This document shows positions 44,655 to 52,096 of a DNA stretch of 64,000 nucleotides, piece by piece. Source of the stretch: Planctomycetota bacterium (lineage in GTDB: Bacteria > Planctomycetota > J058 > JAJDCP01); the NCBI GenBank assembly GCA_029260765.1, contig JAJDCP010000013.1:62001-126000 (forward strand), read 5' to 3'. A program made the translations under genes and the position numbers. The notes beneath the pieces are model-generated. The model was not told the DNA's origin, did no database searches, and worked only from the letters and a program-made list of their open reading frames with translations. Positions within the stretch are counted from its first letter, which is position 1; the number at the start of each line of letters is the position of its first letter.

Positions 44655-45826
44655 TGCGGGCATTGTTGCACGCCGCTGAAACCGTACTCGAAGACGTGCG
44701 AGGCTGGCGTCGTGCGCTGCATGAATGGCCTGAGCTGGGCTTCGAGCTGCCGCGCACCACTGCATTGGTTCGCAAATGCCTGGATTCCTGGCGCATCACG
44801 CACCGAGATTGCCCTCGGGGCGCAGGCATTGTCGCGGACATCGAAGTGCCGGGAGCGACCCGGCGCATCGCTCTGCGTGCAGATATGGACGCGCTGGCGG
44901 TGTGCGAGAACTCCGGCGAACCATTCAGCTCGCAGGTCGAGGGACGTGCCCATCTGTGCGGCCACGACAGCCACACCGCGATGTTGTTGGGTGCTGCCCG
45001 CCTGATGGCTGAGCGCCGCGAGCAGCTGCCGGTGTCCGTGCGTCTGCTCTTTCAGGCCAGCGAGGAGCAGCTGCCCGGCGGGGCCAAGGGTATGGTGGAA
45101 GACGGCGCGCTCGAGGGCGTGTCGGAGGTCTACGCGCTGCATGTCTGGCCGACACTCGAGACCGGCAGGCTCGGGCTGGTGCGAGGTCCAGTGTTTGGAA
45201 TGGTCGATATGTTCAGCGTGCAGATCCATGGCAAAGGCGGACACGGAGCGCGTCCCGAACGTGCCCGCGACTGCATCGTGGCAGCGGCTGAGGTCGTGTT
45301 GGCCTTGCAGACGATCGTCAGCCGGCGCTGCGACCCCCTCCAACCCGCGGTGGTCTCGGTATGCCAGCTGCACGCGGGCAGCAACGGCAATGCGTTGCCC
45401 GAGGAGGCCTTCTTTGAGGGCACGGTGCGCTCTTTTGTCCCCGAGCAGAAGCAGCTGGTGCGCGAAGCCATCGAGCAGATTGTGGCCGGAGTCTGTGCCG
45501 CGCACGGGCTGCGCCATACCCTCAGTTACCGGGAAGGCTACCCTGTCTCGGTCAATGATCCTGCAGCGCTCTTGCGCGTCGAGGCAGCCCTGGGAAGCGA
45601 GATCAAGCTCGAGACGGTGCAGCCGGCGTTGGTCGCCGAAGATTTCTCCTACATGCTCCACCAAGCCCCTGGTGCGCTGTTGCTGCTCGGTTGCCGCAAC
45701 GAGCAGAAGGATGCCGTCCATTTCTGCCATGACGCGCGTTTCAAGCTCGACGAAGATGCCCTGTTGTATGGGGTGGCCACCCATCTCGGCCTGGCGTTGC
45801 ACGCAGAAGCGCACGCACATGAATGA
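44654..45826 (+). CDS. M20-family amidohydrolase/peptidase
   Basis: 390 aa from ATG at 44654, overlapping the hslO stop; a GTG directly before is possible. The M20D pattern is plain: RADMDALAV, CGHDSHTAMLLGAA, FQASEEQLPGGAKGM, ALHVWP and the dimerisation segment with GKGGHGARPERARD. Relatives include hippurate hydrolase and N-acyl-amino-acid amidohydrolases acting in the cytoplasm; the substrate is not fixed by these motifs. GGGAGG precedes the start and the stop overlaps the next gene by 8 nt. Confidence 0.9.
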   Translation: MRALLHAAETVLEDVRGWRRALHEWPELGFELPRTTALVRKCLDSWRITHRDCPRGAGIVADIEVPGATRRIALRADMDALAVCENSGEPFSSQVEGRAHLCGHDSHTAMLLGAARLMAERREQLPVSVRLLFQASEEQLPGGAKGMVEDGALEGVSEVYALHVWPTLETGRLGLVRGPVFGMVDMFSVQIHGKGGHGARPERARDCIVAAAEVVLALQTIVSRRCDPLQPAVVSVCQLHAGSNGNALPEEAFFEGTVRSFVPEQKQLVREAIEQIVAGVCAAHGLRHTLSYREGYPVSVNDPAALLRVEAALGSEIKLETVQPALVAEDFSYMLHQAPGALLLLGCRNEQKDAVHFCHDARFKLDEDALLYGVATHLGLALHAEAHAHE

Positions 45827-46925
45827 CCGTGGTTGGATGCTGCGCTGCCGCGATGCAGGTCAGGGAATCTGGCATGGTGAGCTGAAAGAGTCGGCGGCTC
45901 CCGCTGACGGAGCCCGCTACGAGGCAGAGGGTCGTTGGCTGGTGCTGTCTGACGGAGCGGGGCCGGACGCGCTTCCTCTGGCCGCACAGCTTGCCGATCC
46001 GGACCAGCCTGCGCTCGTGCGCCAGGCGCGGGCCTGCGTGGCCGAATTCGGCTTGCAGGTCGGTGCCTTCCGACTCAGCCTTCAACTTGGCAAACCGGCG
46101 CTGCCGCCGCTATTGGCTCCGGCAGTTCGGGTGGTCCCGTTGCGCAGCCCGACGCTGGCTCCCCACACCTGCACCAATCTGTACCTGGTGGGTGAGGCGC
46201 AGCTCGCGCTGGTTGATCCAGGCTGTGAGTGTGCTGAGGAGCTCAGCTGGCTGGAAGCCGTCCTCGAGCGTCTGGAAGCACGCGTCGACGAGATCTGGCT
46301 CACCCACCTGCACCACGACCACGTCTGCGGCGCCGATACCTTGCGCCGGCGCTTCGCGGCTCCGGTCCGCGCCAGCGCCCGCACGGCCGAAGACCTGCAC
46401 GGCAGGTTGAAGGTCGACCGACTGTTCGACGAAGGGGAGATCCTCGAACGTGCCGGTCAACGCTTCGAAGTCATGACGACTCCGGGCCATGCGCAGGGGC
46501 ATATCGTCTTCAGGGCTTTGGAGGGGGGCTGCATGTTGGTGGGCGACATGCTGGCTGGCGTCGGCACGGTGGTGATCGATCCGCCCCAGGGAGACCTCAA
46601 AGCGTACCTGAGCTCGTTGCGCCGGCTTTGTGCACGACAACCGTCGCTGTTGCTGGCAGCGCATGGGCCCCCGATCCGCGATGCGGTTCCTCGACTCGAG
46701 CAGTTGATTGCCCATCGATTGCGGCGCGAGGCGATGGTCCTGGCAGCTTTGCGCGCGGCATCTGCGCCCGTGCTGCCACGGGATCTGGTGCCTGAAGTCT
46801 ATGCCGGCTATCCCAAGAGCGTCTATGCCGCGGCTGCCCGCTCGTTGCTGGCCCACCTCCTCAAACTGGTCGACGATGGTCTGGCGCGGCGCGAGCAACG
46901 GCGCTTCATGGCTCTGGGTGCCTGA
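45819..46925 (+). CDS. Metallo-beta-lactamase-fold hydrolase (LACTB2-like)
   Basis: 368 aa from ATG at 45819, overlapping the M20 gene by 8 bp. A roughly 100-residue N-terminal domain of unknown type comes first. The MBL core starts at LYLVGEAQLALVDPG, with HxHxDH at His163/165, Asp167 and His168 (LTHLHHDHVCG), then TTPGHAQGHIVF and GDMLAG. A C-terminal winged-helix-like segment (about 310-360, LKLVDDGLARREQRR) matches the LACTB2/endoribonuclease-like layout. Members cut RNA or hydrolyse thioesters; the substrate is unknown. Confidence 0.85.
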   Translation: MNDRGWMLRCRDAGQGIWHGELKESAAPADGARYEAEGRWLVLSDGAGPDALPLAAQLADPDQPALVRQARACVAEFGLQVGAFRLSLQLGKPALPPLLAPAVRVVPLRSPTLAPHTCTNLYLVGEAQLALVDPGCECAEELSWLEAVLERLEARVDEIWLTHLHHDHVCGADTLRRRFAAPVRASARTAEDLHGRLKVDRLFDEGEILERAGQRFEVMTTPGHAQGHIVFRALEGGCMLVGDMLAGVGTVVIDPPQGDLKAYLSSLRRLCARQPSLLLAAHGPPIRDAVPRLEQLIAHRLRREAMVLAALRAASAPVLPRDLVPEVYAGYPKSVYAAAARSLLAHLLKLVDDGLARREQRRFMALGA

Positions 46926-46978
46926 GCCAGCCACCCGCCGGATTCGCCCGTTCATCTCGCTTGGGTAGCGGATTCCGG

Positions 46979-47007
46979 TTGACAGTGGACGCTGAGGCTG
47001 CTAACTT
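46979..47007 (+). promoter_or_regulatory. Possible topA promoter
   Basis: TTGACA and TAACTT are 17 nt apart, ending 68 nt before the topA ATG. The -35 is consensus; the -10 matches only in part. Confidence 0.45.
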
Positions 47008-47075
47008 CCCGCCGCACCGTTCACGGCGGTCTATTTCTCTGTTGCCGGGCGATTTCAGCCCATTCGGAAGGATTG

Positions 47076-49907
47076 ATGACGAATATTCTCGTTGTTGTCG
47101 AGTCACCTGCCAAAGCGAAGACCCTCAACAAGTACTTGGGCATCGGCTACCAGGTGCTTGCTTCGATGGGCCACGTGCGGGATCTTCCCAAACACAAGTT
47201 TGGGATAAAAATCAAAAAAGCACAGATCGAGCCCCGCTATGAGGTGATTCCCGGGCGCGAGAAGACGCTGCGCGAGATCAAGAAGGCCGCCCGCAAAGCC
47301 GACAAGCTCTACCTGGCTTGCGACCCCGACCGCGAGGGCGAGGCCATCGCCTGGCATCTGGCCGAAGAGCTGGAGATCTCCCCAGAGAACACCTTCCGGG
47401 TGACCTTTCATGAGATCACCAAATCGGCGGTCAAGAAGGCCTTTGAGAATCCAACCCGCATCTCCATGCCCAAGGTCAATGCCCAGCAGACCCGGCGTCT
47501 CCTCGACCGTCTCGTGGGCTACCAGCTCAGTCCGCTGCTGTCTCGCAAGATCGCCCGGAATCTGTCCGCGGGGCGCGTGCAATCTGTCGCTGTGCGTTTG
47601 ATCGTCGACCGTGAGAAGGAGATCCGGGCCTTCATCAGCGAGGAGTACTGGCGCATCATGGCCAGCGTCTCGCCGCAGGGAGATGCTCCCGACAAACCCG
47701 ACGCTCCCTGGAACTTCGACGCCGAGCTCAAGCGCTACGCGGGCAAGCCCTTCAAGGTCGACAACACCGACGATGCCTTGCGCATCCGCGCCGAGCTTGA
47801 GCCCGGGCCCTTCGTGGTCACCAAGGTCGAGAAGAAGCAGCGCAAGCAGAAGGCGGCTCCGCCGTTCATGACCAGCACGCTGCAACAGCAGTCCTCGATC
47901 CAGATGCGCTTCTCAGCCAAGAAGACCATGGCGGTGGCACAGCAACTGTACGAGGGGATCGAACTCGGTGACGACGAGCAGGTCGGTCTGATCACCTACA
48001 TGCGTACGGATTCGCTCAATGTCTCCCAGGAGGCGATCAACCAGGTCCGTGACTACATCAGCAGCGAGTTTGGCGCCAGATACCTGCCGAAGAAGCCGAA
48101 TACCCACATCCGCAAGAGCAAGAACAAGGCACAAGAGGCTCACGAGGCGATCCGCCCCACCGACGTGAGCCGCACGCCTGATTCTCTGCGCAAAGTTTTG
48201 AGCAAAGACCAGTTGCGGCTCTACCGCCTGATCTGGCGGCGGTTCCTGGCGAGCCAGATGACCAGCGCCGAGTTTGCGACCTCGTCGGTGGAGATCACCT
48301 CGGGCCAGGGCTTGTTCCGCGCCAGCGGTCGCATCAAGTTGTTCGACGGTTGGACCCGGCTGCTCGAAGAGAAGACCGAAGAAAAGCGCCTGCCTGTGCT
48401 CGAAGAAGGGCAGGTGCTCGACCTGCGAGAGTTGTTGGCGACCCAGCATTTCACCCAGCCACCGCCGCGCTTTACCGAGGCGTCGCTGGTCAAGACCCTC
48501 GAGAAGGAGGGCATCGGCCGTCCATCGACGTACGCAGCCATCATCAGCACGATCCAGGGGCGCAAGTACGTGCTGCAGAAGGAACGCAAGTTCTTTGCCA
48601 CCGATCTGGGCATCATCGTGACCGATAAGCTGGTCGCGCATTTCCCGGACATCATGAACACCGGCTTCACCTCGACGATGGAGTTGCACCTCGACAAGAT
48701 CGAAGACGAGACCATCGATTGGAAGGACTGCTTCTTCGAGTTCTTCAAGCCGTTTGATGCCGACCTGTGGCGCGCGATGCGTGAGATGAAGGGCGTCAAT
48801 GAAGACCCTGACCCAAGTGATGTTGTCTGCCCCGCCTGTGGGCAGATGATGGTCTTCTTGTTCTCGCCGGTCCGCAAAGAGCGCTTCCTGGGCTGCTCGC
48901 AATATCCCGAGTGCAAACAGACCTTTTCGCTCAACGAGGACGGGCAGCCCCGCAAGGATGAGAAGACCGACGTGGCCTGCGATGTGTGCGAGGCACCGAT
49001 GGTGATCAAGCAGGGCAAGTCGGGGCGTTTCTTCTCGTGTTCGCGCTTCCCCGAGTGCAAGAACGCGAAGCCCATGGGGCCCGACGGTGCCCCGCTCGAG
49101 CCAGAGATCTCCGAACACTCCTGCCCCGAATGTGGCAAAGGCCTCGCCGTGCGCAAGGGCAAGTGGGGCGACTTCCTTTCCTGCTCGGGCTTCCCCGACT
49201 GCAAGCACACCGCCAATCTCGACGGCAAGCCGCGTGCGGCACCCGTGCCCAGTGACGAGACCTGCAAGAAGTGCGGCAAGCCGATGCTCTCACGGCAGGG
49301 CCGGCGTGGCCGCTTCCTGGCCTGTTCGGGCTACCCGCGTTGCCGCAGCACCCAGTCGATTCCGGGCGAGAAACCGCCGGAGCCAGAATCTGCCGGCCTG
49401 GGCTGCGAGAAGTGCGGCCGGCCGATGGTGCTCAAGACCGGGCGCAAGGGGCAATTCGTGTCTTGTTCGGGATACCCGAAATGCAAGACCACGATGAACC
49501 TCGACGAGCTTGAGCAACGCCTTTCGGGCGTGATTCCGCACACGCCCTACACGGGTCCGCCACCAGAGGAAGTCGAGGCGGCGAAGAAACCGGCAGCGAA
49601 GAAGAAGGCCGCGGCGAAGAAGAAGCCAGCGGCGAAGAAGAAGTCTGCCGCGAAGAAGAAGACCACGGCCAAGAAGAAGACCGGCGCAAAGAAGCTGGCC
49701 ACCGCGAAGACCGCCTCCGCGGCGACGGCCAAGCCGGCATCCAAGGCCAAACCAGCGGCGAAGAAGAAGTCTGCGGCGAAGAAGAAGTCTGCGCTCAAGA
49801 AGCCGGCTGCCACGAAGAAGCCTGCTGCGAAGAAGAAGCCGGCTGCGAAGAAGAAGCCTGCTGCCAAGGAGAAACCTGCTGCCGAGGCGACGGCCGCAGG
49901 AGCCTGA
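47076..49907 (+). CDS. topA: DNA topoisomerase I with five zinc ribbons and Lys/Ala tail
   Basis: 943 aa from ATG at 47076; a TTG directly before it is possible. TOPRIM domain at 1-120 (VVESPAKAKTL, ACDPDREGEAIAWHL), then the transesterification domain with VNAQQTRRLLDRLVGY, LSAGRVQSVAVRLI and active Tyr308 in GLITYMRTDSLN. It relaxes negatively supercoiled DNA. C-terminal residues about 585-810 hold five Cys4 ribbons, each CxxC...C-x-YPxC-like (CPACG, CDVCE, CPECG, CKKCG, CEKCG). The last roughly 105 residues repeat KKKPAA/KKKSAA motifs like histone H1. The gene appears to be alone, with a promoter about 70 nt upstream, and ends next to a convergent gene. Confidence 0.96.
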   Translation: MTNILVVVESPAKAKTLNKYLGIGYQVLASMGHVRDLPKHKFGIKIKKAQIEPRYEVIPGREKTLREIKKAARKADKLYLACDPDREGEAIAWHLAEELEISPENTFRVTFHEITKSAVKKAFENPTRISMPKVNAQQTRRLLDRLVGYQLSPLLSRKIARNLSAGRVQSVAVRLIVDREKEIRAFISEEYWRIMASVSPQGDAPDKPDAPWNFDAELKRYAGKPFKVDNTDDALRIRAELEPGPFVVTKVEKKQRKQKAAPPFMTSTLQQQSSIQMRFSAKKTMAVAQQLYEGIELGDDEQVGLITYMRTDSLNVSQEAINQVRDYISSEFGARYLPKKPNTHIRKSKNKAQEAHEAIRPTDVSRTPDSLRKVLSKDQLRLYRLIWRRFLASQMTSAEFATSSVEITSGQGLFRASGRIKLFDGWTRLLEEKTEEKRLPVLEEGQVLDLRELLATQHFTQPPPRFTEASLVKTLEKEGIGRPSTYAAIISTIQGRKYVLQKERKFFATDLGIIVTDKLVAHFPDIMNTGFTSTMELHLDKIEDETIDWKDCFFEFFKPFDADLWRAMREMKGVNEDPDPSDVVCPACGQMMVFLFSPVRKERFLGCSQYPECKQTFSLNEDGQPRKDEKTDVACDVCEAPMVIKQGKSGRFFSCSRFPECKNAKPMGPDGAPLEPEISEHSCPECGKGLAVRKGKWGDFLSCSGFPDCKHTANLDGKPRAAPVPSDETCKKCGKPMLSRQGRRGRFLACSGYPRCRSTQSIPGEKPPEPESAGLGCEKCGRPMVLKTGRKGQFVSCSGYPKCKTTMNLDELEQRLSGVIPHTPYTGPPPEEVEAAKKPAAKKKAAAKKKPAAKKKSAAKKKTTAKKKTGAKKLATAKTASAATAKPASKAKPAAKKKSAAKKKSALKKPAATKKPAAKKKPAAKKKPAAKEKPAAEATAAGA

Positions 49908-50579
49908 TCAGCGAGCGCCTTTGCGGGTGGCTTTCTTTCCCCGTGGCGGCGGGGGGGGTTCTTCTTCTGCTGCTTCCTCTTGCTCTTCTTCGACTTCGAC
50001 AGGCTCTGCGCTCCCGCCTTCTCGCGTGTAGCTATCCAACCCGCGCAGCATCATCTCCACCGCGAAACCCGCCAACCCGCGCTCTTCCTCGCGGGCCTCG
50101 CGATGGATCCAGTCGATGGCGCCGAGAAACTCGCTCGACTGCCGCCAGGCGCTGTTGGACCAGCCCGATTGGTTGGGTTCGGAGCAGTAGCTGATCTGCC
50201 CGGCTTCGTCCAGGCCGACCTCCCAGGTCTCCAGCGCGGCCAGCAAGCCCGCCGCGAGCCGGCAGGCGCGCGCGAGTCCCAGCCCGGTGCTGTGGGCCAT
50301 CGATCGCAGGATCTCGCCGACTCTGGAGGGGTAGGCGGCCATCTGCGGGGCATTCCGGCGGTCCTTGCGTCCGACCATGATGCCGCAGTAGATCTCAAAA
50401 CACTCCTCGAACAGCTGGGCGCTGCGCAACTGGCGCAGCTGTGCGTGCTGATCGAGCAGCTCGTGCGCCGGGTGCGAGGTTTGGAAGGTGTAGCGGCGCG
50501 GCTTGACAGTTCCCTCGAACTTCGGAGGGGCATAGCTGTCTCGGAACAGGGTCTCGTCGTCGAATTCACTACGGGGCAT
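49908..50579 (-). CDS. Hypothetical protein convergent with topA
   Basis: 223 aa, not recognised. A helical central region (about 40-175, RQLRSAQLFEECFEIYCGIM, RVGEILRSMAHSTGLGLARA, WRQSSEFLGAIDW) is followed by an acidic run (EEEQEEAAEEEP), a Pro stretch and a basic end (GKKATRKGAR). This may be a soluble helical protein with a tail for binding acidic or basic partners. Its stop codon directly abuts the topA stop. A palindromic repeat lies just upstream of its start. Confidence 0.65.
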   Translation of the reverse strand: MPRSEFDDETLFRDSYAPPKFEGTVKPRRYTFQTSHPAHELLDQHAQLRQLRSAQLFEECFEIYCGIMVGRKDRRNAPQMAAYPSRVGEILRSMAHSTGLGLARACRLAAGLLAALETWEVGLDEAGQISYCSEPNQSGWSNSAWRQSSEFLGAIDWIHREAREEERGLAGFAVEMMLRGLDSYTREGGSAEPVEVEEEQEEAAEEEPPPPPRGKKATRKGAR

Positions 50580-50971
50580 GGCAGGCCTCCCTGCATCGCG
50601 GCTCTAGCGCCTCGCCGCGTGAGTTCCGGTACACCCTGTAGGGGCGGGGTCTACCCCCGCCCGAGGCAGCGGGAGGGGATAAACCCCTCCCCTACAAGGA
50701 TTTGCCTTCCACGGTGCGCACATCATCCGGATGGACCGTTACTTGTGCGCGGAGGCTCTAGGACAGAATAGCAGCGCCCCCTGTGCCAGCCCGCTGTCGG
50801 TGCGCCCCCCAACCTCTGGGCCAGGTGTCTCTCGCGCCGCCTGGCGTGGGACATCAAGCGTATGCGCGCGCCCGGCACAGCCGGCGTCGACGTGCGGTCG
50901 CCGGCCACGCCTGGCGAGAAAGTCTCCCTATTGCAGCAGGCCCGCCGTAGAATCTTGGCGGAGGAGCCACC
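50580..50971. other. Intergenic region with a palindromic repeat
   Basis: About 390 bp upstream of the divergent genes. Apart from the repeat at 50638-50695, nothing gene-like or promoter-like stands out. Confidence 0.55.
50638..50695. repeat. GTAGGGG-family inverted repeat, copy 2
   Basis: It starts GTAGGGGCGGGGTCTACCCC and ends GATAAACCCCTCCCCTAC, so the ends pair. It shares its first 26 bp, with two changes, with 12256-12330, but the middle differs in length and sequence. Confidence 0.7.
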
Positions 50972-51469
50972 GTGCTGGAGACACCGCCCTGGTTCAGGGT
51001 TCTGCCCGCCTTCCTGACAGCCGACGAGCGGACGCTTCTGCTCGGGCTGGCGGCGCGCAGCGTCGGCTGGCGGGCGGGACGGCAGGGGGGTGGCTACCAG
51101 AAGTTGCCCCTCGAGGGAGTGCAGCCAGCCTGGCTCGAGGACCTGACCCGACGCTGCCTGGCCGTCTGCGCCTCCGCAGGCCCGCTGGGCTGGGACCGCT
51201 ACCTGTTGCTGTATGCGCCGGGAAGCGGCGTCGTCCCGCATCACGATCCGCCGCTGCGAGAGGGCGCGGTGCACCTGCGCCTCAACGCTGTGGTGCAGAG
51301 TCGGGGGCCCTCCGATCGGTTGCTGCTGGAAGGGCGCCCCGTCGTGTTGCAAGAGAGGGACGCTGTGGTCTTCCGCCCCGATATCTTGGAGCATGAGGTG
51401 CGCGTGGCAGCGCAGGAACGCTTGCTGTGGTCTTTCGGCTGCAATCTTCAGAGGCAGGATGAAGGATGA
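50972..51469 (+). CDS. 2OG-Fe(II) oxygenase-like protein
   Basis: 165 aa from GTG at 50972 with GGAGGAG about 6 nt upstream. The fold pattern of prolyl-4-hydroxylase-like oxygenases is visible: His90-x-Asp92 in VPHHDPPLREG, a distal His141 in DILEHEV, and a basic residue about 9 positions later (QERLLWSFGC) that would bind 2-oxoglutarate. Such enzymes hydroxylate proteins or small molecules; the substrate is unknown. It overlaps the thioesterase gene by 4 bp (ATGA), so the two are coupled. Confidence 0.7.
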   Translation: MLETPPWFRVLPAFLTADERTLLLGLAARSVGWRAGRQGGGYQKLPLEGVQPAWLEDLTRRCLAVCASAGPLGWDRYLLLYAPGSGVVPHHDPPLREGAVHLRLNAVVQSRGPSDRLLLEGRPVVLQERDAVVFRPDILEHEVRVAAQERLLWSFGCNLQRQDEG

Positions 51470-51909
51470 CCGACAAGCGGGTGTCCGCTGTCTACATGCG
51501 AGAGTTTCCAGCCCGTGCCGAGGACTGCGACGAGCTGGGGCACGTGTCGAATCTGGTCTATCTGCGTTGGGTGCTCGAGGCCGCCCAGGCCCATTCAGAA
51601 GCCGTGGGCTGGTCGCTGCAGAGATATCTGGAGGCGGGCACGGTTTGGGTGGTGCGCAGCCATGAGATCACCTATCTACGGCCTGCCCAGCCTGGCGACC
51701 CGATCGAGGTTCGCACCTGGGTCGAGAGTTTCAAAGCTGCCAGCTCACCCCGATGCACCGAGATTCTGCGGGCATCCGATGGCACCCTGCTGGCGCGTGC
51801 GCGGACCATCTGGGCCTTGATGGGGACCAAGAACGGCCGGCCCTGCAGAATTCCTCCGGAGATGCGCGCGGACTTCGGGCGTGCCGTGGGCGATGCCGCC
51901 TCGGAGTGA
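51466..51909 (+). CDS. Hotdog-fold acyl-CoA thioesterase (4HBT family)
   Basis: 147 aa, a single hotdog domain. DCDELGHVSNLVYLRW at about 18-35 matches the 4HBT motif DxDxxGHVNN; the catalytic-acid position is Asp20 or Asp18. The long helix (WVLEAAQAHSEAV) and SHEITYLRPAQPGDPIEV strand also fit. It would hydrolyse acyl-CoA thioesters; chain length is not evident. The start overlaps the preceding stop. The next gene begins 187 nt on. Confidence 0.88.
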   Translation: MTDKRVSAVYMREFPARAEDCDELGHVSNLVYLRWVLEAAQAHSEAVGWSLQRYLEAGTVWVVRSHEITYLRPAQPGDPIEVRTWVESFKAASSPRCTEILRASDGTLLARARTIWALMGTKNGRPCRIPPEMRADFGRAVGDAASE

Positions 51910-52082
51910 GGGGCAGCCGGAAAACTCACAGCTCTGCCGGCCCGAGATTCCCTGGAACACATCGGCGCCTCGGGCGTCCAAGCATCGTTCGCGAAGAACC
52001 CGCCGGATGCGTATCCTGGCGGGCGCCCTGCATCCATTTGGCGATCAGCTCAGGAAGGCCTCCTCCAGGCTCCCCCCATTCA

Positions 52083-52094
52083 AGGATCGATCCT
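52083..52094. promoter_or_regulatory. Palindrome over the A2M gene ribosome-binding region
   Basis: AGGATCGATCCT is a perfect 12-bp palindrome ending 2 nt before the ATG at 52097. It includes the only AGGA-like sequence near the start, so folding or protein binding could block translation. Confidence 0.35.
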
Positions 52095-52096
52095 CT

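Noticed and set aside
49582-49904. Lys/Ala repeat region of topA as a separate gene
   Set aside because: It is in frame with, and continuous from, the topA zinc ribbons.
50723-51394. Minus-strand frame opposite the 2OG oxygenase gene
   Set aside because: The plus-strand frame has a ribosome-binding site and an HxD...H pattern; this one has none.
51881-52096. Upstream extension of the first A2M gene
   Set aside because: The added residues are basic and not signal-like, and the signal peptide begins at the ATG at 52097.
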